A stretch of DNA of 29,735 bases from contig DATBIO010000283.1 in NCBI GenBank assembly GCA_036556965.1, positions 1 to 29,735 of the forward strand, in the 5' to 3' direction. A program made the position numbers and the translations under genes. This document shows, one piece after another, positions 21,370 to 28,391 of this stretch. A model generated the notes under the pieces. That model saw only the letters and a list, made by a program, of their open reading frames with translations. It did not search any database and was not told the origin of the DNA. This DNA is from DATBIO01 sp036556965 (lineage in GTDB: Bacteria > Acidobacteriota > Vicinamibacteria > Fen-336). Position 1 is the stretch's first letter, and each line of letters begins with the position of its first letter.

Positions 21370-22599
21370 ATGACCTCGATCCCTCCCCTCAGCGAGCTGA
21401 GCGCCGAGGTCTCGCGCCGGCTGCGCGAGCAGGGCGGCCTGGCCGCGGTCATGCTCGACCTCGTGGCCCTGGCCCGCATCGAGCGCGGCTTCGGGGAGAA
21501 GGCCTACCAGGCGGCGCGCGCGCAGATCGAGGACATCATGGCCGAGCTGCGCCAGCGCGTGCGCAAGGACGACCTGCTCGTGCGCGAGGGGCCGGAGACC
21601 GACCGCTTCCTGCTCCTCCTCGGCCGGCGCCGCGACGGGGGGTCGGGCCTGCGCGCCCAGTCCCTGCGCACGCTGGCCGACCGCATCGAGGACCAGGTGG
21701 CGCCGCGCGCCGCCCGCCTCGTCCTCGCCTACCTGCGCGACCGCGAGGCGGTGGAGGTGGGGTACGGGCTCGTGCTGCACAGCCCCCTCGAGCGCGAGGA
21801 GCGGCACATCCACCGGCTGGTGGAGGAGTGCCGCGCCTCGGGCGAGCTGCGCCGGCGCTGGCGCGAGCGCCGCCAGCGCGACGCCCTCATCGAGATCATC
21901 CACAACCGCGAGGTGTGGAACGCCTTCCAGCCCATCGTGGAGATCGAGAACCGCCGCGTGCTCGGTTACGAGGGGCTCTCGCGCGGCCCGCGCGGGAGCG
22001 AGTTCGAGCCGGCCATGACCATCTTCCCCCTGGCCGCGCGCCTGGGCCTGCTGGAGGAGCTCGAGCGCACCTGCCGCCGCCAGGTCTTCGTGGACTGGGA
22101 GCACTTCGGGTCGCCGGGGCGGCTCTTCATGAACACGGTGCCCGCCACCATCCGCGACCCGAGCTTCCTGGGCAAGGGCGTCCTGGACTACCTGGGCGCC
22201 AACCTCTCCCCGCGCATGGTCACGCTGGAGATCAGCGAGCGGGTGGTCATCGAGAACCTCAGCCTCTACCGCGAGGCCATGCACGCCTTCCAGGACCTGG
22301 GCTTCACCTTCGCCATCGACGACGTGGGGGCGGGCTACTCCGGCCTGGAGACCATGGCCAGCCTGGGCGCCAGCTTCCTCAAGGTGGACCGCGGCCTCGT
22401 CCACGACATCCACCAGAAGCGCGTCAACCAGCAGGTCATGCGCGCCATCCTGGACATGGCCCACGGCAGCGGCTCCACCGTCATCGCGGAGGGCGTGGAG
22501 ACCAAGGACGAGGCCCAGGCCCTGCTCGACCTGGGCATCCGCTTCGGCCAGGGCTACCTCTTCGCCCGGCCCATCGACCCCTACGCCCAGCGCCGCTGA
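21370..22599 (+). CDS. EAL-domain c-di-GMP phosphodiesterase with degenerate GGDEF
   Basis: A 409-residue cytoplasmic protein. The N-terminal third looks like a decayed GGDEF fold (about 20-135), with DDLLVREGPETDRFLLLL in place of the GGDEF hairpin, so no cyclase activity is expected. A basic helical linker (about 140-175) leads to an EAL domain (about 175-405). It keeps the metal and catalytic residues: Glu201 in YEGLSR (EGL for EAL), Asn255 in FMNT, Glu287 in EISER, Asp317/318 in AIDDVGAGYS, Lys338 in LKVDR and Glu374 in IAEGVE. Hydrolysis of c-di-GMP to pGpG is therefore plausible. The degenerate domain may bind GTP and act as a switch. It stands after the permease gene, with its own predicted promoter. 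Confidence 0.9.
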   Translation: MTSIPPLSELSAEVSRRLREQGGLAAVMLDLVALARIERGFGEKAYQAARAQIEDIMAELRQRVRKDDLLVREGPETDRFLLLLGRRRDGGSGLRAQSLRTLADRIEDQVAPRAARLVLAYLRDREAVEVGYGLVLHSPLEREERHIHRLVEECRASGELRRRWRERRQRDALIEIIHNREVWNAFQPIVEIENRRVLGYEGLSRGPRGSEFEPAMTIFPLAARLGLLEELERTCRRQVFVDWEHFGSPGRLFMNTVPATIRDPSFLGKGVLDYLGANLSPRMVTLEISERVVIENLSLYREAMHAFQDLGFTFAIDDVGAGYSGLETMASLGASFLKVDRGLVHDIHQKRVNQQVMRAILDMAHGSGSTVIAEGVETKDEAQALLDLGIRFGQGYLFARPIDPYAQRR

Positions 22600-22602
22600 G
22601 GC

Positions 22603-22631
22603 TTGACGGGGGGCGTGGCGGGGGCTAGGGT
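22603..22631 (+). promoter_or_regulatory. Promoter of the B12/radical-SAM gene
   Basis: TTGACG (22603-22608), a 17-bp spacer and TAGGGT (22626-22631, TAnnnT type). The predicted start near 22638 gives a leader of about 40 nt that includes GGAG at 22666-22669. It follows the EAL gene stop by 3 bases, so the radical-SAM gene probably has its own transcript. Confidence 0.55.
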
Positions 22632-22678
22632 TTCCCCGCTCATCCCCTCACAGGTCGGCGGGACCGGAGCGTGTGGAT

Positions 22679-24322
22679 ATGGCCGATCCCCAGGGCGAGT
22701 CCCAGGGAGCGGGCCGGAACGGAAGGCTGCGGCGGGCCGCCGCCGGCGGGCGGCTGCACGTCACCCTCATCAAGCCGCCCCTTCGCGTTCCCAAGTCGGC
22801 CTTCGCCACCAACCGCTGCCCGCCCATCGGCCTCGCCTACGTGGCGGCCGTGCTCCTGGAGCGGGGCATCGGCGTGTCGGTGGTGGACGCGGTGGGGGAG
22901 GCCCCTCGCCGGATCGCCCCCACCGACGACGCCCACTTCGTGCGCGTGGGTCTCTCCGACGAGGAGATCGCCGGCCGCATCCCCCCCGAGGCCACGGCCC
23001 TCGGCGTCTCCTGCATGTTCTCGGAGGAGTGGCCCTTCACGCGGCGGGTGATCGAGTCCCTCCGCCGCGCCCGGCCCACCCTGCCCATCATCGCGGGCGG
23101 CGAGCACATCAACGCCGCCCCCGAGTTCAGCCTGCGCGACTGCCCCGCCCTCGACGCCTGCGTCCTGGGCGAGGGCGAGGAGAGCTTCGCCCAGCTCCTG
23201 GAGGCGGTGCGCGACGGACGGCCGGTGGGGGAGGTGGCGGGCATCGCCTACCTCGAGGACGGCCAGTTCCAACGCACGCCGCCGCGGGTGCGCATCCGCG
23301 ACGTCGATTCGATCCCGCGGCCGGCCTGGCACCTGTTCCCCCTCGCCAACTACCTCGACAACGGCTTCGGGTTCGGCATCGGGCGCGTGCGCAGCTATCC
23401 CATCCTGGCCTCGCGCGGCTGCCCCTTCGAGTGCACGTTCTGCTCGAACCCGGAGATGTGGACCACGCGCTGGTACGCGCGCGACCCCGACGCCGTGCTC
23501 GACGAGATGGGCTGGGCCATCGAGACCTACGGCGTGGAGAACTTCGACTTCTACGACCTCACCGCCATCGTGCGCAAGGACTGGATCCGCGAGTTCTGCC
23601 GCAAGCTGATCGCGCGCGGTTACGGCGTGGGATGGCAGCTCCCCAGCGGGACGCGGTCCGAGGCCCTCACGGACGACGTGCTGCCCCTCCTGCGCGACTC
23701 CGGCTGCCGGTACCTGGTGTACGCCCCGGAGAGCGGGTCCCCCAGCGTGCTCAAGCGCATCAAGAAGAAGGTGAGCCTCGACCGCATGAAGGCCTCCATG
23801 CGCCAGGCGGTGGCGGCGGGGCTCACGGTGAAGGTCTCCTTCGTCATCGGGTTCCCCGGCGACACCCGCGACGAGCTGTGGGAGACGGTGCGCTTCTGCT
23901 CCGAGCTCGCGGGGATCGGGGTCTCCGACGTGAGCGTGGGGCCCTTCTGCCCCTACCCCGGCTCCGCCCTCTTCGCGGAGCTCCAGGGCGAGGGGCGCCT
24001 GGGCGCCATGGACGAGGCCTACTTCGGCATGCTCACGATGTACTCCGACCTCAGCCGCAGCACTTCCTGGAGCGTGCACGTCTCGAACCGGCAGCTCCTC
24101 CTCTTCCGCCACCTGGCCATGGCCGCCTTCTACGGCCGGGCCTTCGCCCGGCGTCCCTGGCGCCTCCTGTCCATGGCCCGCAACGTCTACACCGGGCGCC
24201 ACAAGAGCCGCCTCGACCGCGCGGTGGCCGACCTCCTGGACCGGTGGGGAAGCGTGCTCGCGGGACTGGCCCCCTGGCGCCGGCGGGGCGCGGGCACGCC
24301 CCGCCCCTCGCGCGCGGCCTGA
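22679..24322 (+). CDS. B12-binding-domain radical SAM protein
   Basis: About 547 residues. An N-terminal cobalamin-binding-like Rossmann domain spans about 27-205 (VTLIKPPLRVPKSAFATNRC, PPIGLAYVAAVLLERG, VLGEGEESFAQLL). A radical SAM barrel follows, with the [4Fe-4S] motif SRGCPFECTFC (three Cys, at about 248-255). Then come YLVYAPESGSPSVLKRIKKK and KVSFVIGFPGDTRDELWETV, typical of the B12-radical-SAM class that includes BchE and HpnP/HpnJ-like proteins. The C-terminal region is Arg-rich. Methylation or rearrangement of a lipid or natural product is the usual role; the substrate here is unknown. ATG 22679 (9 bases after GGAG) is preferred, and GTG 22673 is equally possible. The adjacent CDP-alcohol phosphatidyltransferase could hint at lipids, but a c-di-GMP gene lies between. 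Confidence 0.92.
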   Translation: MADPQGESQGAGRNGRLRRAAAGGRLHVTLIKPPLRVPKSAFATNRCPPIGLAYVAAVLLERGIGVSVVDAVGEAPRRIAPTDDAHFVRVGLSDEEIAGRIPPEATALGVSCMFSEEWPFTRRVIESLRRARPTLPIIAGGEHINAAPEFSLRDCPALDACVLGEGEESFAQLLEAVRDGRPVGEVAGIAYLEDGQFQRTPPRVRIRDVDSIPRPAWHLFPLANYLDNGFGFGIGRVRSYPILASRGCPFECTFCSNPEMWTTRWYARDPDAVLDEMGWAIETYGVENFDFYDLTAIVRKDWIREFCRKLIARGYGVGWQLPSGTRSEALTDDVLPLLRDSGCRYLVYAPESGSPSVLKRIKKKVSLDRMKASMRQAVAAGLTVKVSFVIGFPGDTRDELWETVRFCSELAGIGVSDVSVGPFCPYPGSALFAELQGEGRLGAMDEAYFGMLTMYSDLSRSTSWSVHVSNRQLLLFRHLAMAAFYGRAFARRPWRLLSMARNVYTGRHKSRLDRAVADLLDRWGSVLAGLAPWRRRGAGTPRPSRAA

Positions 24323-24329
24323 GCGGGGC

Positions 24330-26063
24330 TCAGGACAGGAGCAGCTCCTCGATCGCCTCCGCGGGCAGGGGCCGCGCCAGGAGGTGCCCCTGGGCCAGGC
24401 GGCAGCCCAGCTCGCGCAGGCGGACGAGCTGCTGGCTCGTCTCCACGCCCTCCGCGATGGCCTCCATGCCCAGGCTGCGCGCGAGGAGGAGGACGGTGCG
24501 CACGATCTCGTCGGCGTCGCCGCCGGCGCCCAGGCCGGCCACGAACGAGCGGTCGATCTTGAGCCCGTCGATGGGGAACCGGTGGAGGGAGCTGAGCGAG
24601 GAGTAGCCGGTGCCGAAGTCGTCGATGTAGAGCCGCACGCCGAGCTTCTTGAGGGCGCCCACCACGGCGGAGGCGCGCGCGGTGTCCTCGATGATGCTCC
24701 GCTCCGTGATCTCGAGGGCGAGGGCCGAGCCGTCCAGGCCCGCTTCCGCGAGGGCGGTGGCCACCTCGGTGGGCAGGGTGTCGTGGGAGAAGTGCCGCGC
24801 GGAGAGGTTGACGGTGAGGAGGAGGGAGTCCGCGCCCCGCCCGCGCCGCCAGCGGCGCAGCTGGCGGCAGGCCTCGCGCAGGGACCACTGCCCGAGGGGC
24901 AGGATGAGGCCGGTCTCCTCGGCCAGGGCGATGAAGTCGTCGGGGCTGACCAGCCCGCGTCCTTCGTGGGGCCAGCGCGCCAGCGCCTCCACCGCCACCG
25001 GGCGCCCGGTCTCCAGCGAGAAGATGGGCTGGTAGTGGAGCTGCATCCCTCCCGTGGTCAGGGCGCGGCGCAGGTCGTTCTCCAGGCGCAGGAGCTCCAC
25101 CGCCCGCTCGTGCATGGACGGGTCGAACACCTGGTGGCGCCCGCGGCCGCCGCCCTTGGCCCGGTACATGGCGATGTCGGCGTCGCGCAGAAGCTCCTCC
25201 GCCCGCGTGTAGGCGGGCCCCCCCATGGCGATGCCGATGCTCCCGCTCACGAAGACCTCCTGTCCCTCCACCGTGAGCGGGCGCGCCACCTCGCGCAGCA
25301 GGCGCGCGGCCGCCCGCGTGGCGTCCCCCAGGCCCTCCACCTCCTCGAGGAGGAAGGCGAACTCGTCCCCGCCCAGCCGGGCCAGGGTGTCCGAGGCCCG
25401 CAGCCCCCGCGCCAGGCGCGTGCCCAGCGCCTGCAGCACGCGGTCGCCGCTGTCGTGCCCCATGCTGTCGTTGATCACCTTGAAGCGGTCGAGGTCGAGG
25501 TAGAGGACGGCGAAGGGGCGCTCGGGGTGGCGGCGCACCCGCTCCAGGGCCAGGCGCAGGCGGTCGACGAAGAAGGCGCGGTTGCTCAGGCCGGTGAGGG
25601 GGTCGTGCAGGGCGTCGTGGAGGAGCCGCTCCTCGATGCGGCGACGCTCCGTGGTCTCGTGGATGCAGGCCACCACGCCCAGGACGCGCCCGCGCCCGTC
25701 GCGGTGGGGCGCGTACGTCCCCGTGTACCACTTCACCGCGCCCGTGGCGGGATGCACGTAGGAGACGTCCCGGACCTCGACCGTCTCTCCGGCCAGGGCG
25801 CGGAGGAGGAGCCGGTCCACCCCCTGCTCGTGCAGGTGCGGGAAGACCTCCACCGCCCGCCGGCCCAGGACCTCGGGCGCCGTCCGCCCGGAGAGGTCCT
25901 CCATGTAGCGGTTCCAGACGCGGTAGCGGAGCTCGTGGTCGTAGACGATCAGCCCCTCGCGCACGCTCGCGAAGAACGTGTCCATGAGGGTGGCGGGCTC
26001 GTCCTGGCCGTCGCGGGCAGCGGCGACGGTGTCCGCGGGCCCGGGTGTCTTCTCCTCGTCCAA
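24330..26063 (-). CDS. PAS-GGDEF-EAL c-di-GMP turnover protein
   Basis: A cytoplasmic sensor-enzyme of about 577 residues. A PAS domain (about 27-138, starting MDTFFASVREGLIVYD and ending CIHETTERRRIEERLLHDALHDPLTGL) is followed by a GGDEF domain (about 150-315) with an intact GGDEF (231-235). An I-site RASD (222-225), five residues upstream, suggests product inhibition. The EAL domain (about 330-570) has EAL at 359-361, and NLSARHF, EITERS, IDDFGTGYSS, LKIDR and AEGVET are all intact. Both cyclase and phosphodiesterase activities are therefore possible, with the PAS domain sensing an unknown cue. The start is uncertain: TTG 26063 keeps a short linker before the PAS, while ATG 25985 would start at the PAS itself; neither has a good ribosome-binding site. 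It converges on the radical SAM gene. Confidence 0.93.
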   Translation of the reverse strand: MDEEKTPGPADTVAAARDGQDEPATLMDTFFASVREGLIVYDHELRYRVWNRYMEDLSGRTAPEVLGRRAVEVFPHLHEQGVDRLLLRALAGETVEVRDVSYVHPATGAVKWYTGTYAPHRDGRGRVLGVVACIHETTERRRIEERLLHDALHDPLTGLSNRAFFVDRLRLALERVRRHPERPFAVLYLDLDRFKVINDSMGHDSGDRVLQALGTRLARGLRASDTLARLGGDEFAFLLEEVEGLGDATRAAARLLREVARPLTVEGQEVFVSGSIGIAMGGPAYTRAEELLRDADIAMYRAKGGGRGRHQVFDPSMHERAVELLRLENDLRRALTTGGMQLHYQPIFSLETGRPVAVEALARWPHEGRGLVSPDDFIALAEETGLILPLGQWSLREACRQLRRWRRGRGADSLLLTVNLSARHFSHDTLPTEVATALAEAGLDGSALALEITERSIIEDTARASAVVGALKKLGVRLYIDDFGTGYSSLSSLHRFPIDGLKIDRSFVAGLGAGGDADEIVRTVLLLARSLGMEAIAEGVETSQQLVRLRELGCRLAQGHLLARPLPAEAIEELLLS

Positions 26064-26172
26064 CTCTCGGTTCCCCCCCGGACCGCCGATTCTGCATCCT
26101 TGGAAATCCTTTGCAACACGCACGGGACTTCGCGCGCGCGCCTCCCTAGCTTGGAGGGGGAGGGAGGAATCG

Positions 26173-26850
26173 ATGTCGCCGACCAGCACGTTCGTGGACG
26201 CCCGCCGTGAGCTGCCCAGCCTGACCGGCGCCGTGGAGAAGCGCGTCCTCCTCTGGCTGGCCGCGCGGACGCCCGCCTGGATCAACTCCGACCACCTCAC
26301 CGCCCTGGGCCTCCTGGCCATGCTCGCCGCGGGCGCTGCCTACGCCCTGGCCGGCGCGCAGCCCGCCTGGCTGCTCGCGGTCAACGCCCTCCTGGCCGTG
26401 AACTGGCTCGGGGACAGCCTGGACGGCACGCTGGCCCGCTACCGGGGCCGCAGCCGGCCCCGGTACGGCTTCTACGTGGACCACATGGCCGACATGGTCG
26501 GGGCCCTCGGCCTGCTGGGGGGCCTGGCCCTCTCCGGCTTCATGAGCCCCGCGGTGGCGGTGGCCGTGCTCGTGGCCTACTACCTGCTCAACCTCCACAT
26601 CTACCTGGCCACCCACACGCAGGGTGTCTTCCGCATCGCCTACGCGCGCCTGGGCGGCACGGAGCTGCGCATCCTCCTGGCCCTGGGCAACCTCGTGCTG
26701 TTCTTCGTGCCCGCGGTGGCCGTCCTCGGCCGGAGCGTCCTCCTCTTCGACGCCGCCGGGGTCCTGGCCGCGGCCGGCCTCATCCTCACCACCGCGTTGG
26801 CCGTGGCGCGGACCACGCGCGCGCTGTACCGCCTGGAGCGCCTGGATTAG
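26173..26850 (+). CDS. CDP-alcohol phosphatidyltransferase family membrane protein
   Basis: A 225-residue inner-membrane enzyme with about six membrane segments. The family signature DG-x2-AR-x9-G-x3-D-x3-D is complete: Asp84/Gly85, Ala88/Arg89, Gly99, Asp103 and Asp107 in SLDGTLARYRG to YVDHMADMVG. It transfers a phosphatidyl or other CDP-linked group to an alcohol acceptor; the acceptor cannot be read from sequence. It has no strong PgsA- or PssA-specific signature that I can see. ATG 26173 has GGAGGGAGG, and a TAGCTT before it may be the -10. It diverges from the PAS-GGDEF-EAL gene and is followed after 29 bp by the methyltransferase gene. Confidence 0.88.
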   Translation: MSPTSTFVDARRELPSLTGAVEKRVLLWLAARTPAWINSDHLTALGLLAMLAAGAAYALAGAQPAWLLAVNALLAVNWLGDSLDGTLARYRGRSRPRYGFYVDHMADMVGALGLLGGLALSGFMSPAVAVAVLVAYYLLNLHIYLATHTQGVFRIAYARLGGTELRILLALGNLVLFFVPAVAVLGRSVLLFDAAGVLAAAGLILTTALAVARTTRALYRLERLD

Positions 26851-26879
26851 CACGGGGCCGCGGTGTACAAATCCGCGGC

Positions 26880-27755
26880 GTGAAGCCGGGACGGCCCAGC
26901 GACAGCGCCATCCGGATCGCGATCGTGCGCGTGGTGGCCGGGCGCGACCCCGTCCTCCGGCCCCTGGTCGCGGAGCCCGACGACCCCGCGTCCGAGTGGT
27001 TCGTGGAGGCGCACTCCGCGCTGGCCGCGGAGATGCTGCGCAACCGCCTGGCCCGGGGGCACGACCCCGAGCCCGGCGGGCTGCGCGACGACGTCTACCA
27101 CCTCCTGCGCAAGCGCTTCGTGGAGGACGAGGCGCGCGCCGCCCTGTCCGCGGGAGCCGTGCAGGCCGTGGTCTTCGGGGCGGGGTACGACACCCTGGCC
27201 CTGCGGCTGGCGCGCGCGCACCCCGGCCTGCGCTTCGTGGAGGTCGACCACCCCGACACCCAGGAGGTGAAGCGAAGGGCGCTGGCCGCGCACGGCGGCT
27301 GCCCCCGCGCGCTGCGGCTGGTCCCGCGCGACCTGGGGCAGGACGGGCTCGAGGACGCCCTGCGCGGCGCCGGGATCGAGCCCGGCCGGCCCTCCCTCTT
27401 CGTGGCGGAGGGCCTCCTCCCCTACCTGCCCCCGCCGGCGGTGGACGGGCTGCTGGCCGCCGCGCGCACCCTGGGCGCGGCGGGCAGCCGGATGGTGCTC
27501 ACGGTGGTGGAGCGGCGCCTCCTCGAGGAGGAAGGCAGCGAGATGGCGCGCATCGCGCGCGTCTCCACCCTGTGCGGGGAGCCCATCCTCTCCAGCCTCG
27601 ACCTGGACGGGCTGGACGGCTGGCTGGCCGTCCGCGGGTTCCGTCGCCGCGCGGTGGCGGACAGCGCCGCGCTGCGCGAGCGCTACCTGGCTCCGCTGGG
27701 GCTGGACCGGCCCGTCGGCGTGCGCGAGACGCTGGTGGTGGCGGAAGCGGCCTAG
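26880..27755 (+). CDS. LCM-type S-adenosylmethionine-dependent methyltransferase
   Basis: A 291-residue cytoplasmic protein of the leucine-carboxyl-methyltransferase-like family (TIGR00027 type). Seen: the SAM-binding VVFGAGYDTLALRL (97-110), FVEVDHPDTQEVKR (119-132) with the typical acidic motif, and FVAEGLLPYLPPPAVDGLL later. Bacterial members often modify small molecules or lipids; the substrate is unknown. The start GTG 26880 has no Shine-Dalgarno, but a TACAAA lies 9 bases upstream, so a leaderless or read-through mRNA is possible. It follows the CDP-alcohol phosphatidyltransferase gene on the same strand, which could point to a shared lipid pathway. Its stop TAG shares a CTAG tetranucleotide with the convergent nuoI stop. 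Confidence 0.85.
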   Translation: MKPGRPSDSAIRIAIVRVVAGRDPVLRPLVAEPDDPASEWFVEAHSALAAEMLRNRLARGHDPEPGGLRDDVYHLLRKRFVEDEARAALSAGAVQAVVFGAGYDTLALRLARAHPGLRFVEVDHPDTQEVKRRALAAHGGCPRALRLVPRDLGQDGLEDALRGAGIEPGRPSLFVAEGLLPYLPPPAVDGLLAAARTLGAAGSRMVLTVVERRLLEEEGSEMARIARVSTLCGEPILSSLDLDGLDGWLAVRGFRRRAVADSAALRERYLAPLGLDRPVGVRETLVVAEAA

Positions 27756-28342
27756 GGCCGGCGCGGGGGGCCGGGCTCGATCCCGTGCTCGCGCTTCAGG
27801 CGCTCCAGCGCCGCGATGCGCACGGGCCTCCGCTCGTCGACCTCGCCGGGCCGGTAGCCGGCGCCGTACTCGCGCACCTTCCCGCGGTCCATGAGCCGGT
27901 CGCGGTCGATGATCAGCTCCGCGCGGGTGGTGCCCACGAGGTCGTTCTCGCGGCTCATGACGATGGCTTCCTCGGGGCAGGCGTCCACGCAGAACCCGCA
28001 GTAGACGCAGCGCAGCAGGTCGATCTCGAAGCGCGTGGGGTACTTCTCGATGCGGCTCTCCGGCCGCTCCCCGGCCTCGATGTAGATGCACTCCGCGGGG
28101 CACACGGTGGCGCACATGTAGCAGGCCACGCACTTGGGCGTGCCGTCCATGCGCTGGGTGAGGATGTGCACGCCGCGGTAGCGGCCGGAGGTCGGCCGCT
28201 TCTCCTCCGGGAACTGGATGGTGGCGGCGCGTCCGCGGAAGAGCGTGCGCAGCATGTTCATGAGGGTGATGCCGAGCCCTACGAACATCGGGTAGAGGCC
28301 GGCACGGGTGTCGCGGTCGACCGTCACCACCCGCGCCGTCAC
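27752..28342 (-). CDS. nuoI: NADH-quinone oxidoreductase subunit I
   Basis: A 196-residue complex I subunit with two [4Fe-4S] clusters (N6a and N6b), which passes electrons from the NuoG arm towards NuoB and quinone at the membrane surface. Both C-x2-C-x2-C-x3-CP motifs are intact: KCVACYMCATVCPAEC (Cys71/74/77/81) and RCVYCGFCVDACPEEA (Cys112/115/118/122). The preceding TIQFPEEKRPTSGRYRGVHIL is typical of NuoI. GTG 28342 has GGAGGA at good spacing. The gene begins 49 nt after nuoG, and nuoH is not between them. Its stop abuts the convergent methyltransferase stop. Confidence 0.95.
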   Translation of the reverse strand: MTARVVTVDRDTRAGLYPMFVGLGITLMNMLRTLFRGRAATIQFPEEKRPTSGRYRGVHILTQRMDGTPKCVACYMCATVCPAECIYIEAGERPESRIEKYPTRFEIDLLRCVYCGFCVDACPEEAIVMSRENDLVGTTRAELIIDRDRLMDRGKVREYGAGYRPGEVDERRPVRIAALERLKREHGIEPGPPRRP

Positions 28343-28352
28343 CGGGTCCTCC

Positions 28353-28367
28353 GCGGGGCGGCCCCGC
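28353..28367 (-). other. Small G+C hairpin upstream of the nuoI ribosome-binding site
   Basis: GCGGGG/CCCCGC with a 3-nt loop lies in the 49-nt gap between nuoG and nuoI, next to the GGAGGA ribosome-binding site. It may tune translation of nuoI relative to nuoG. It is short and could be chance. Confidence 0.25.
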
Positions 28368-28391
28368 CGTCGGGGAGGGCGGGGACGCGCC

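Noticed and set aside
22603..24606. Long open frame overlapping the B12/radical-SAM gene in another plus frame
   Set aside because: Arg/Pro/His-rich composition with no domain; the overlapping 22679-24322 frame has clear radical SAM and B12 motifs. High G+C removes stops in the other frames.
26101..26116. Possible sigma54 promoter (TGG...TTTGCAA) before the CDP-alcohol phosphatidyltransferase gene
   Set aside because: The spacing between GG and GC is 9 bases instead of the required 10, and the TGGCAC half is poor.
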